From Kiritimatiellales bacterium (GTDB taxonomy: Bacteria; Verrucomicrobiota; Kiritimatiellia; Kiritimatiellales; Pontiellaceae): a DNA stretch of 12,914 nucleotides. A program made the translations under genes and the position numbers. The stretch lies in contig WFRA01000316.1 of the NCBI GenBank assembly GCA_015486775.1, positions 1 through 12,914 of the forward strand, in the 5' to 3' direction. Under the pieces are notes generated by a model. It was not told the DNA's origin and did no database searches. It was given only the letters and a program-made list of their open reading frames with translations. Positions 6,374 to 12,914 of the stretch are shown here, in pieces; the first letter of the stretch is position 1; the number at the start of each line of letters is the position of its first letter.

Positions 6374-6817
6374 ATGGCTAGCTACAACCGGGTCTTGTTG
6401 ATAGGCAATCTTACGCGTAATCCGGAAATCCGGTATACACCTTCCGGAACGGCGGTCGCCGATCTGGGGATGGCTGTTAACGAAAGCTTTAAAAACAAAG
6501 CAGGCGAGGTTGTTGAGCAGGTCTGCTATGTGGATGTGGTCGTGTGGGGAAGGCAGGCCGAAACGGCCTCCGAATACCTGCACAAAGGATCTCCGGTTTT
6601 TGTGGAAGGCCGCCTGCAACTGGATCAGTGGGAAAACCAACAGGGCGAAAAGCGTAGCAAGCTGCGTGTCCGGGCGGATCGAGTCCAGTTTCTGAGCGGA
6701 GGTTCGGGGAGCCGGAATACGGAAGCTCCCTCTGCGCCGAAAGAGCAAGCTGCCGCCGCTCCGCCGCCCGCCGTACCCGCGCCGGAAGCCGAAGATGACG
6801 ATGATGTACCGTTTTAA
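6374..6817 (+). CDS. ssb: single-stranded DNA-binding protein
   Basis: This protein coats single-stranded DNA during replication, repair and recombination. The 147 residues comprise an OB fold (about 1-108) with YNRVLLIGNLTRNPEIRYT (4-22), a FVEGRLQLDQWE stretch (76-87) and the aromatic residues expected to stack on DNA. A proline- and alanine-rich flexible linker (110-138) leads to an acidic tip ending DDDVPF, the peptide that docks replication and repair partners. ATG 6374 is preceded by a perfect AGGAGG (6361-6366) seven bases upstream, inside the end of rpsF. A TTG two codons earlier is rejected on that spacing. DnaB is encoded three genes downstream. Confidence 0.96.
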   Translation: MASYNRVLLIGNLTRNPEIRYTPSGTAVADLGMAVNESFKNKAGEVVEQVCYVDVVVWGRQAETASEYLHKGSPVFVEGRLQLDQWENQQGEKRSKLRVRADRVQFLSGGSGSRNTEAPSAPKEQAAAAPPPAVPAPEAEDDDDVPF

Positions 6818-6835
6818 GAAAAAGGAAAATGAATT

Positions 6836-7051
6836 ATGCGTCGTAGAGATAAAAGAGATGAATACAAGCGCGATCCCGACCTCCTCAAGGGGGTCGATAA
6901 AATCGATTACAAAGATGCGGAGCTTCTCAAGAAGTTCATGACCGACCGGGGCAAGATCCTGGGCCGCCGTTTGCTGGGCACCAATGCGCAGCAGCAGCGC
7001 CAGATCAAACGCGCCATCCGCCGCGCGCGGGTCGTGGGTCTTATCCGCTAA
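6836..7051 (+). CDS. rpsR: small ribosomal subunit protein bS18
   Basis: This protein binds the 16S rRNA platform together with bS6. The 71 residues show the family core [19 protein letters not shown] (22-40), then [25 protein letters not shown], with the basic C-terminus that contacts rRNA. The N-terminal cysteines of zinc-binding bS18 proteins are absent, so this is the Cys-free form. AAAGGA (6821-6826) lies nine bases before the ATG. It follows ssb by 18 bases and precedes rplI by 16. Confidence 0.96.
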   Translation: MRRRDKRDEYKRDPDLLKGVDKIDYKDAELLKKFMTDRGKILGRRLLGTNAQQQRQIKRAIRRARVVGLIR

Positions 7052-7067
7052 CACGAAGGAACGAATT

Positions 7068-7520
7068 ATGGCTACTGAAGTCTTATTGATGGATCAAGTC
7101 GAGGGTCTGGGTATCGAAGGCGATATCGTGAAGGTTGCCGAGGGCTATGCCCGCAACTATCTTTTCCCCAAGGGGATCGCCACCGTGGTGACCGAAGGGA
7201 AGAAACGCCAGATCGAGAAGAAGCGCATTGAGCGCCTCGCCCTGCTGGAGAAGGAAAAGGGTGCCGCCGAAGAGCTGGCCAAGAAGATCGGCGGAATCGA
7301 ATGCACGATCGCCGCAAAAGTGGGTGAAAACGGCAAGATGTTCGGCTCCGTCGGCATTCCCCAGATTCTGGAAAAGGTCAAGGAGCAGGGGCTGGAGCTG
7401 GATCGGACCAAGATCGTCTTGGCGACACCGTTGCACGAACTGGGTGTCTTTGATGTCGCAATCAAGTTGCATCCGGAAGTGACCGCAACGCTCAAGGTCT
7501 GGGTCGTAGAAGAGAAATGA
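7068..7520 (+). CDS. rplI: large ribosomal subunit protein bL9
   Basis: This protein binds domain V of 23S rRNA near the L1 stalk and influences reading-frame maintenance. The 150 residues have the N-terminal signature VLLMDQVEGLGIEGDIVKVA (5-24) and GYARNYLFPKGIA (26-38). The long connecting helix rich in Lys, Glu and Arg spans about 42-76, and the C-terminal domain (about 78-150) includes GSVGIPQI and HELGVFDVAIKLHPEV. AAGGA (7056-7060) lies seven bases before ATG 7068. Its stop overlaps the dnaB start by four bases (ATGA), which implies translational coupling. Confidence 0.96.
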   Translation: MATEVLLMDQVEGLGIEGDIVKVAEGYARNYLFPKGIATVVTEGKKRQIEKKRIERLALLEKEKGAAEELAKKIGGIECTIAAKVGENGKMFGSVGIPQILEKVKEQGLELDRTKIVLATPLHELGVFDVAIKLHPEVTATLKVWVVEEK

Positions 7521-8905
7521 CTCCGGAGGGTCTAGGAGCAGGACTTCGGATTCCCCCGCATAGCGAAGAAGCCGAACGGGGGGTGCTGGGCTCCATCCTG
7601 CTCGACCCGTCCAACGCAATCGACAAATGCCTCGCAAAGCGCCTCGGCAGCGAATCGTTCTACGATCGCCGCCACCAGGCGCTTTTTGAGCAAATGGTGG
7701 AGATGAGCCAGGCGAATGTCGCCATGGACGCCATCACCATCGCCGAATGGCTCAAGACCCGCAACGCGCTCGACAAGGTCGGGGGCTACGACTATCTCGT
7801 CCAGCTCCAGGACAGCACGCTTGTTCCCGCCCACGTCGAATTCTACTGCGATATCGTCCAGGAAAAAAACCTCTACCGGTGCCTGATCGACCACTCGAAC
7901 ACGGTCACCGACGCCGCCTACAAGGGCGAGGAAGATGCCGCGCTGCTGGTGAGCCACGCCGAGGAGTCGCTCTTTGAACTGGGCAGCCATGGCGGCGACA
8001 AGATTCCCGACTGGAAAGATTCCCTGACGGATGTATTCACCGAGATCCAGAAGGATCCCAACGAGATCGACCACGGGGTGACCACCGGCTACACCGGGCT
8101 CAACGCCCGGCTGCGCGGGCTGGCCAAGACCGACATGATCGTGTTGGCCGCCCGCCCGGCCATGGGCAAGACCTCGCTGGCGATGAACATTGCCGAGAAC
8201 GCGGCGCTGGGCAAACTGGCCAAGGACGGCAAAGGGGTTCCCGTTGGAATCTTTAGCCTGGAGATGTCGCGCGAGCAGCTGGTTCGCCGCATGCTCTTCT
8301 CCAACGCCCGCGTCTCCGCGCGGGCGATCCAGAAGCGCATGACCCCGGACGACAACATGAAGCTGACCGAGGCGATGGATCGCCTGCGGAAAGCCCGGAT
8401 CTACATCGACGACACCCCCGGGCTCGAAGCGGTTGAGCTACGCTCCCGCGCCCGCCGCATGAAGAGCCGCTACGGGGTCGAGCTGATCGTGGTCGACTAT
8501 CTCCAGCTCATGAACTATTCCAAGTTTTCCAAGGATGGCCGCCAGCGCGAAACCATGGCGATCTCCGGTGCCATCAAGGCCATGGCCAAGGAGCTGGAGG
8601 TGCCGGTGATGGTGCTCAGCCAGCTCAGCCGCGCCACGGAAGGGCGCGGCGACAACATCCCCAAGCTCTCCGACCTGCGCGATTCGGGCGCGATCGAGCA
8701 AGATGCCGATGTCGTGCTACTGCTCTACCGCCCCAGCTACTACAAGCATGGCGACGAGCGCAACGACGACAACCGCGCCGTAGTCGACGTGGCCAAGTTC
8801 CGCCACGGCGAAACCGGCGATGTTCCCATGACCTTTCTCAAGGAATACACCCGGTTCGAGGACAGCACCCAGCGCGACGACGAATCCTCCCCTTCCGATT
8901 ACTGA
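7517..8905 (+). CDS. dnaB: replicative DNA helicase DnaB
   Basis: This is the hexameric 5'-3' helicase that unwinds DNA ahead of the replication fork and recruits primase. The 462 residues comprise an N-terminal domain (about 11-115, starting with PPHSEEAERGVLGSILLD), a linker (about 155-185) and a RecA-like motor. Visible motor motifs are Walker A ARPAMGKTS (212-220), catalytic Glu249 in FSLEM, Walker B IVVDYLQL (324-331), LSQLSR (367-372) and LRDSGAIEQDADVV (387-400). The beta-hairpin Lys427 and Arg429 sit where the arginine finger acts. That last motif reads AKFRHG instead of the usual AKQRNG, but both charged residues are kept. The ATG overlaps the rplI stop by four bases. No intein is present. 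Confidence 0.97.
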   Translation: MTPEGLGAGLRIPPHSEEAERGVLGSILLDPSNAIDKCLAKRLGSESFYDRRHQALFEQMVEMSQANVAMDAITIAEWLKTRNALDKVGGYDYLVQLQDSTLVPAHVEFYCDIVQEKNLYRCLIDHSNTVTDAAYKGEEDAALLVSHAEESLFELGSHGGDKIPDWKDSLTDVFTEIQKDPNEIDHGVTTGYTGLNARLRGLAKTDMIVLAARPAMGKTSLAMNIAENAALGKLAKDGKGVPVGIFSLEMSREQLVRRMLFSNARVSARAIQKRMTPDDNMKLTEAMDRLRKARIYIDDTPGLEAVELRSRARRMKSRYGVELIVVDYLQLMNYSKFSKDGRQRETMAISGAIKAMAKELEVPVMVLSQLSRATEGRGDNIPKLSDLRDSGAIEQDADVVLLLYRPSYYKHGDERNDDNRAVVDVAKFRHGETGDVPMTFLKEYTRFEDSTQRDDESSPSDY

Positions 8906-8936
8906 TTTCCCGACCCCTCCTAGCCTGGCCTCCCCT

Positions 8937-11303
8937 ATGAAAAAGAGACTTCCCATTCTTCTGGCCCTGTTGGCCACCCTTTCCATTCCGGCAGAAACCA
9001 TCAAGGACATCCGGATCGTCAACCAGCTGGGTGAGTCGTACGCATCGAGCTCGGTCTCCGCCTTCACCTCGTTTTCGGTCGGGGAGCAGGTGACCGACCG
9101 TAGCACCATCCTCTCGGCCATCGCCACCGACGTGAACCGCATGCGCGAGTCCGGCCGCTTCTCATACGTCAACGCCCGCATGGATGTGGAGGCCGACGGG
9201 GTGGTTCTGGTCTACACGGTGGCCACGAAGCACAAGTTGCGCCGCATCGAAATCGATGGGGCCAAGAAGATGCGTAACCGGAAAGTCCGCAAGAAATCCG
9301 AACTCGAGATCGGCCAGTTCGCGGACGATGCTGCTTTTGCTCAGGCCGCCGCCAAAATCAAAGAGGCCTACCGCGACTTCTGGTATCCCGACGCACAGAT
9401 CAAATGGGAATCGAAGGTCAACGACGCGCTCGGAACCGTGGATGTGGTCTTCCACATCAAGGAGGGGCACAAGCTCGCGATTAAAAAAATTGTTTTCAAA
9501 GGCGATAACAAGATCACAGACAAGAGGCTTTCGCGACGAATTTTGAGTGCCCTCACCCCATCCTTTTTAAAGAAAGAAGATATTGATGTAGTTCCAGCAA
9601 AGACCCTGCGCAAGGTGATGACGCAAAAGCAGAAAAAGTGGTATTCGTTCATCACCGGCACAGGGAAGTACAAACCGGAAAACGTGGACCTGGATGTCTT
9701 TGCCATCAAGTCGTTCTACATGAACGAAGGGTTCCTGGATGTTTCCGTATCCGATCCGGTGCTCGACGACTCGAAGCCAAAAAAATCGCGACTGATCTTC
9801 ACCATTGTCGAGGGTCAGCGCTACCGGGTGGGCAAAATATCGGTGGACGGCATGAAGTCGTTTCCCGGACGGGAACTCCGGCGCGGCATCCGCCTGCGCA
9901 CCGGCGACATCGCCGCCTACCGCGACGCCGAGGCCGGCAGCGAAAGCATCCGCGCGTTCTATGGCAACCGGGGCTACATCAACACGCGTGTGCGCCCCGT
10001 TTTCGATGCCGATAGCGAAAAGGGCACGGTGGATATCCGCTACGAAATCACCGAGGGTTCCATCGGCTACATCGACGAGGTCAACATCATGGGCAACGAG
10101 CGGACGAAGGACAAGGTTATCCGCCGCGAGCTCGTCATCTATCCCGGCGACAAATACAACCGTAGCCGCGTCAAGACCTCCGAGAACCGCCTGCGCAACC
10201 TCAACTATTTCGAGGTTGTCACCGCCACCCCCCAGCCCACCGGGAAGGGCGACCAATACGACCTCAACATCCAGGTCAAGGAAAAGCCGACGGGGCAATT
10301 TACCGCGGGGGTCGGCTTCTCCAGCATCGATTCGCTGGTGGGCTACGTCGAGCTCTCTCAGGGCAACTTCGACTTCAAGAGCTGGCCGCCCATCGGTGCC
10401 GGCCAAAAGTTCAAGATCCGCCTCCAGCTCGGCTCGCAGCGCAACGATGTCGACATTTCGTTTGTGGAACCGTGGTTCCTCGACCGCAAGCTCTCCCTCG
10501 GGATCGACCTCTTCCACCGCGAGGCGCGCTACTTCTCCGATGCCTACGACCAGAAAAACAACGGGATGCGCCTCTCGCTCGGGAAGCCGCTCTCGCGCTT
10601 CACGCGCGGGACGCTGGCCTACTCTCTGGAGCAGTTCGATGTGTTCAATGTCCAGCCCTCGGCCTCCCCTGCCATCCAACGGGAGGAAGGAAAGCGCTTG
10701 AAGAGCGGACTGGCCTTCATCTGGTCGCGCGACACACGCGACCGCTTCTTCATCCCCACCCGGGGCAACAAAACCATTGTCAGCCCCTATTTCGCCGGTG
10801 GGCCGCTGGGCGCCGAAACCGACATCTTCGGCGCAAAAATCCGTTCCGCCCAATATTGGCCGCTCTTCGGCGGCACCGTCCTGAACCTCCGCGGGCAGAT
10901 CGAGTCGGTCGACTTCTACGGCGACAGCGAATTTGTCCCGATCTTCGACCGCCTCTTCCTCGGCGGCCCCAACACCCTGCGCGGATTTGAATACCGCGAT
11001 GTCGGCCCAAAAGACGTCAACGGGGAACCGATCGGTGGCAGAAGCTCGGTCTTCGCCACGCTCGAATACACCTGGCCGATCTGGAGCAAGGTGCGCGGCG
11101 CGGCCTTCTACGACTGGGGCGTGGTGAACACCGATTTCGTCGACTTCGATCCCTCCCTCTACAGCGACGACTGGGGGATCGGTATCCGGCTCGACCTGCC
11201 CGGGTTCCCGCTGCACCTCGACTACGCCTGGCCCATCACCTACGACGAGAAGTGGCAGGACGGCAGAGGTCGCTTCAACTTCCAGATTGGCCATGCCTTC
11301 TAG
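8937..11303 (+). CDS. bamA: outer membrane protein assembly factor BamA
   Basis: This is the central component of the BAM machine, which folds beta-barrel proteins into the outer membrane. The 788 residues begin with a signal peptide (1-19, likely cut near IPA-E). Five POTRA domains follow: about 21-96, 97-177, 178-293, 294-373 and 374-449. An Omp85 barrel (about 452-788) contains the conserved NTLRGFEYRD (679-688) and ends in the beta-signal FNFQIGHAF with a terminal Phe. POTRA 3 is about 116 residues instead of about 80, because of a Lys-rich insertion near 206-250. Codons in about 9481-9600 are more AT-rich than those around them. No Shine-Dalgarno site is visible in the pyrimidine-rich 31 bases after dnaB. 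Start and family are otherwise clear. Confidence 0.95.
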   Translation: MKKRLPILLALLATLSIPAETIKDIRIVNQLGESYASSSVSAFTSFSVGEQVTDRSTILSAIATDVNRMRESGRFSYVNARMDVEADGVVLVYTVATKHKLRRIEIDGAKKMRNRKVRKKSELEIGQFADDAAFAQAAAKIKEAYRDFWYPDAQIKWESKVNDALGTVDVVFHIKEGHKLAIKKIVFKGDNKITDKRLSRRILSALTPSFLKKEDIDVVPAKTLRKVMTQKQKKWYSFITGTGKYKPENVDLDVFAIKSFYMNEGFLDVSVSDPVLDDSKPKKSRLIFTIVEGQRYRVGKISVDGMKSFPGRELRRGIRLRTGDIAAYRDAEAGSESIRAFYGNRGYINTRVRPVFDADSEKGTVDIRYEITEGSIGYIDEVNIMGNERTKDKVIRRELVIYPGDKYNRSRVKTSENRLRNLNYFEVVTATPQPTGKGDQYDLNIQVKEKPTGQFTAGVGFSSIDSLVGYVELSQGNFDFKSWPPIGAGQKFKIRLQLGSQRNDVDISFVEPWFLDRKLSLGIDLFHREARYFSDAYDQKNNGMRLSLGKPLSRFTRGTLAYSLEQFDVFNVQPSASPAIQREEGKRLKSGLAFIWSRDTRDRFFIPTRGNKTIVSPYFAGGPLGAETDIFGAKIRSAQYWPLFGGTVLNLRGQIESVDFYGDSEFVPIFDRLFLGGPNTLRGFEYRDVGPKDVNGEPIGGRSSVFATLEYTWPIWSKVRGAAFYDWGVVNTDFVDFDPSLYSDDWGIGIRLDLPGFPLHLDYAWPITYDEKWQDGRGRFNFQIGHAF

Positions 11304-11338
11304 GCTCGCGTAAAACAAGGCATGCCACAGTTCCTGTG
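11292..11338 (+). other. hairpins at the bamA 3' end
   Basis: CATGCCTT (11292-11299) pairs perfectly with AAGGCATG (11317-11324) and encloses the bamA stop codon. A second small hairpin, CACAG-TTC-CTGTG (11326-11338), follows at once. Neither is followed by a run of T on the plus strand, so this is not a standard intrinsic terminator. It may protect the 3' end or weakly separate bamA from the regulator gene. Confidence 0.3.
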
Positions 11339-11394
11339 AAAAAGAGTGGGAATAGAATTGGTTCACGGGGCGGGATTTGCTACTTGTCGGGGTT

Positions 11395-12447
11395 ATGAAT
11401 GTGGAAGATGTGGCTCGGTTGGCCAAGGTTTCAAAGGCGACGGTCTCCCGGGTGCTGAACAACCGCCCGGGGGTTTCGGAAGAGAAATACAGGCGGGTGA
11501 AGGCGGTGCTGGCGCAATCCGATTCGCTTCCCCGTACCCGCGCATCCCGATCTTCGGGATCGCTGACGGGGAACATTGGGGTGCTGATCGTGACGGAGGA
11601 TGCCTTTGCGAGCTTTTCTGCGGCGTTCATCGCCGGGTTGAGAGGGGTGCGCCGCGCGCTGGCAAACCAGGGGCTGAACATGGTGCTTGGCCAGGCGGGG
11701 CGCGGTTTGTTTCTACCCCCCCTTGTGGCCGACGGGAAGGTGGATGGATTGATTTTGGCCGGACATGACCTGAGCCCCGAGCTGAAGTGCCGCCTTCGCC
11801 GCTGCCCCATGGTGTGGCTCACCTCGCACCGGGAGGAGGGCGCGAGGGGGGATGTCGCGCTGGTAGGCAACGACGCGGTGGGAAGGATGGCCGCCGAATA
11901 CCTGGCCGAGAGGGGGTGCGGGCACCTCGCCTTCATGGATCTGTTTTCGGGGAGCCCGTCGCTGAAGGCCCGGCATGAAATGTTTGCCTTTGTGGCGCAC
12001 CGGAACAACCTGAAGTGCACCGAGCTCAAGGGCGGGTTCGACTATGGGGATACCCGGGGGATCGGAGAAGTGGCCGCTTGGCAAAAGATGGAGGAATTGG
12101 TGGCCTCGCAGATCCGGGAAATGGTGGGGATGGAAAATCGGCCGGACGGGCTGGTGGTGCCGGTCGGGGAGTTTGCGGGCCTGGTCTACCGGCTCCTTCG
12201 CGGGAACGGGCTGGAGCCCGGAAAGGATATCGAGGTTGTTGTCTGCGGAGTGGACATACCGGTGCTATCGGGGTTGACCCCCCGCCCGGCGGTGATCGAC
12301 CTCAATTCCGAGGCCACGGGGCGGCGCGCCGTGGAGCAGTTGCTGTGGCGGATCAGGAATCCCTCGGAGAGCTCCGGGGTTACCGTCCTAGTGGAACCCC
12401 GGCTGGTTCCCGGCGATGCTTCGGGAGAGTCTGCTCACGGGCGGTGA
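11395..12447 (+). CDS. LacI-family transcriptional regulator
   Basis: A 350-residue DNA-binding regulator. The N-terminal helix-turn-helix VEDVARLAKVSKATVSRVLN (3-22) is a textbook LacI/GalR match, followed by NRPGVSEEKYRRV (23-35). A periplasmic-binding-protein-like effector domain (about 59-340) includes GNIGVLIV (59-66), ADGKVDGLILAG (112-123), GNDAVGRMAAEYLAERG (158-174), DGLVVP (251-256) and RPAVIDLNSEATGRRAVE (297-314). Members usually bind sugars, but the ligand cannot be told here. The hinge between the domains (41-58) lacks the usual LGYxPNxxAR pattern and is Ser/Arg-rich instead. ATG 11395 starts exactly before the HTH and has only a weak GGGG upstream. The same-strand secreted-protein gene 310 bases downstream is a plausible target. 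Confidence 0.9.
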   Translation: MNVEDVARLAKVSKATVSRVLNNRPGVSEEKYRRVKAVLAQSDSLPRTRASRSSGSLTGNIGVLIVTEDAFASFSAAFIAGLRGVRRALANQGLNMVLGQAGRGLFLPPLVADGKVDGLILAGHDLSPELKCRLRRCPMVWLTSHREEGARGDVALVGNDAVGRMAAEYLAERGCGHLAFMDLFSGSPSLKARHEMFAFVAHRNNLKCTELKGGFDYGDTRGIGEVAAWQKMEELVASQIREMVGMENRPDGLVVPVGEFAGLVYRLLRGNGLEPGKDIEVVVCGVDIPVLSGLTPRPAVIDLNSEATGRRAVEQLLWRIRNPSESSGVTVLVEPRLVPGDASGESAHGR

Positions 12448-12493
12448 TCTGCGGAAAGATGCGGGGCTGGAAATGGATAGTTCCTCCCCTCCT

Positions 12494-12507
12494 TGAATCT
12501 GGATTCA
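12494..12507. promoter_or_regulatory. 14-bp perfect inverted repeat, candidate operator
   Basis: TGAATC-TG-GATTCA is a perfect 6-bp inverted repeat around two central bases, 47 bases after the regulator stop. LacI-family operators are even-length palindromes of about this size, usually with a central CG, which is absent here. There is no T-run, so a terminator is unlikely. Which protein binds, if any, is inference. Confidence 0.3.
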
Positions 12508-12590
12508 GAAGCACTTCCCCGTCTATTCATGCCAATCCTCTGGAGGCGGATTCTTGGAGAAACAAATATGAAACAAATTCCGTGCAATTA

Positions 12591-12619
12591 TAGATTCCTG
12601 ATTGTATATGCAATATAAT
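12591..12619 (+). promoter_or_regulatory. possible promoter of the secreted-protein gene
   Basis: A perfect -10 hexamer TATAAT (12614-12619) lies in AT-rich DNA about 140 bases upstream of the secreted-protein start. With a 17-bp spacer the -35 would be TAGATT (12591-12596), which matches only three of six positions. Activation or repression by a bound regulator would fit such a weak -35. AT-rich DNA produces TATAAT by chance, so confidence is modest. Confidence 0.35.
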
Positions 12620-12757
12620 ACGAAATATAGCTGAAATATGTTTTGCACATGGGCTTGGGATGTGGCATAGACGGTGACTGGTTATTGGGTCGAAGATCTG
12701 TTGCGATTGCCGGCAGGGTTTTTGCTCCGAACAGGCAGAAGACAAGGAGAAATGAGA

Positions 12758-12914
12758 ATGAAGACAAAAAAAGGTGCGGTGTTGCTGGTTCTTTCGGCCA
12801 TGGCGATCGGGGTCTCCTCGGAAGCCGCCTTGCTTGCCTACGAGGGATTTGACTACCCGGCGGGAAGCCTGAGCGGAGCGGACGGGGGCAGCGGCTGGGC
12901 GGATGCCTGGGGCG
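12758..12914 (+). CDS. N-terminus of a secreted protein (cut by the window end)
   Basis: Only the first 52 residues are present. A Lys-rich start (MKTKKG), a hydrophobic core (about 7-20) and a small-residue cleavage region near SEA-A (22-24) form a Sec signal peptide. The mature part begins with AYEGFDYPAGSLSG (27-40), then ADGGSGWADAWG. This opening is common in large exported proteins of PVC bacteria, many of which carry LamG-type or polysaccharide-binding domains and a C-terminal sorting signal. Here it identifies only a class, not an enzyme. ATG 12758 is preferred over ATG 12752 because AAGGAGA (12744-12750) is seven bases upstream of the former and only one base from the latter. The LacI-family gene upstream may regulate it. 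Confidence 0.75.
   Translation, partial: MKTKKGAVLLVLSAMAIGVSSEAALLAYEGFDYPAGSLSGADGGSGWADAWG

Larger units (their letters stand above)
12448..12757 (+). other. 310-bp AT-rich intergenic region between the LacI regulator and the secreted gene
   Basis: The first 100 bases resemble the GC-rich genome average, then composition turns strongly AT-rich at about 12560-12645. The region holds a 14-bp inverted repeat (12494-12507), a possible 16-codon leader ORF (12568-12618) and a TATAAT box (12614-12619). It also has two TGCAATtATA/TGCAATATAA copies at 12583 and 12609, and GAAATAT twice at 12622 and 12633, 11 bp apart. This layout suits a regulated promoter region. I found no RNA gene and no clear terminator in it. 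Confidence 0.5.

Noticed and set aside
7517..8936. Replication origin near dnaB
   Set aside because: No cluster of DnaA boxes or AT-rich unwinding element is visible. dnaB is here as part of the conserved ribosomal-protein gene block.
9567..12029. An 820-codon minus-strand open frame across bamA and the LacI gene
   Set aside because: It is antisense to two well-supported genes, has no recognisable domain, and its composition is that of a reverse-strand shadow in GC-rich DNA.
12643..12852. A 69-codon plus-strand frame at the right end
   Set aside because: It overlaps the signal-peptide gene in another frame, and its own start lacks a Shine-Dalgarno site.

Overview
This window looks like the chromosome of a GC-rich, Gram-negative (diderm) bacterium of the PVC group, most likely a marine Kiritimatiellota/Pontiella-type organism. 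Three things suggest this: an outer-membrane assembly protein (BamA); an atypical LacI-type regulator next to a secreted protein whose mature N-terminus (AYEGFDYPAG) is typical of large PVC exported proteins; and the order prs-rplY-pth-rpsF-ssb-rpsR-rplI-dnaB. The lineage is an inference from gene content and style, not from a marker comparison.

Left part (18-3486): two divergent membrane-protein genes share a 139-bp intergenic region. On the minus strand is a 736-residue SLC12-type cation-chloride cotransporter. On the plus strand is a membrane protein with an extracytoplasmic beta-rich domain and a C-terminal VanZ-like domain. A perfect 15-bp inverted repeat lies between them.

Centre (3601-8905): a good sigma-70-like promoter precedes a tRNA-Gln(UUG) gene, which ends only 17 bases before the likely prs start. 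A tightly packed same-strand block then encodes PRPP synthetase, ribosomal protein bL25, peptidyl-tRNA hydrolase, bS6, SSB, bS18, bL9 and the replicative helicase DnaB. This is a growth-linked operon joining nucleotide precursor supply, ribosome assembly, tRNA recycling and replication. Spacings are 36 bases or less and most genes have clear Shine-Dalgarno sites. pth and rpsF both appear to start with TTG, and prs has no visible Shine-Dalgarno site.

Right part (8937-12914): bamA follows dnaB by 31 bases and encodes a signal peptide, five POTRA domains and a 16-strand-type barrel, with an unusual insertion in POTRA 3. Then come a LacI-family regulator with a degenerate hinge region, an AT-rich 310-bp intergenic region with repeats, a palindrome, a possible 16-codon leader peptide and a TATAAT box, and the 5' end of a secreted-protein gene cut off by the window edge.

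Most of the window is conserved housekeeping DNA. I see no CRISPR array, insertion sequence or obvious new multi-gene system. The signals most worth checking are the tRNA-Gln/prs junction with its competing leader hairpins, the LacI/secreted-protein intergenic region, the POTRA 3 insertion, and the ion-site substitutions in the SLC12 transporter.
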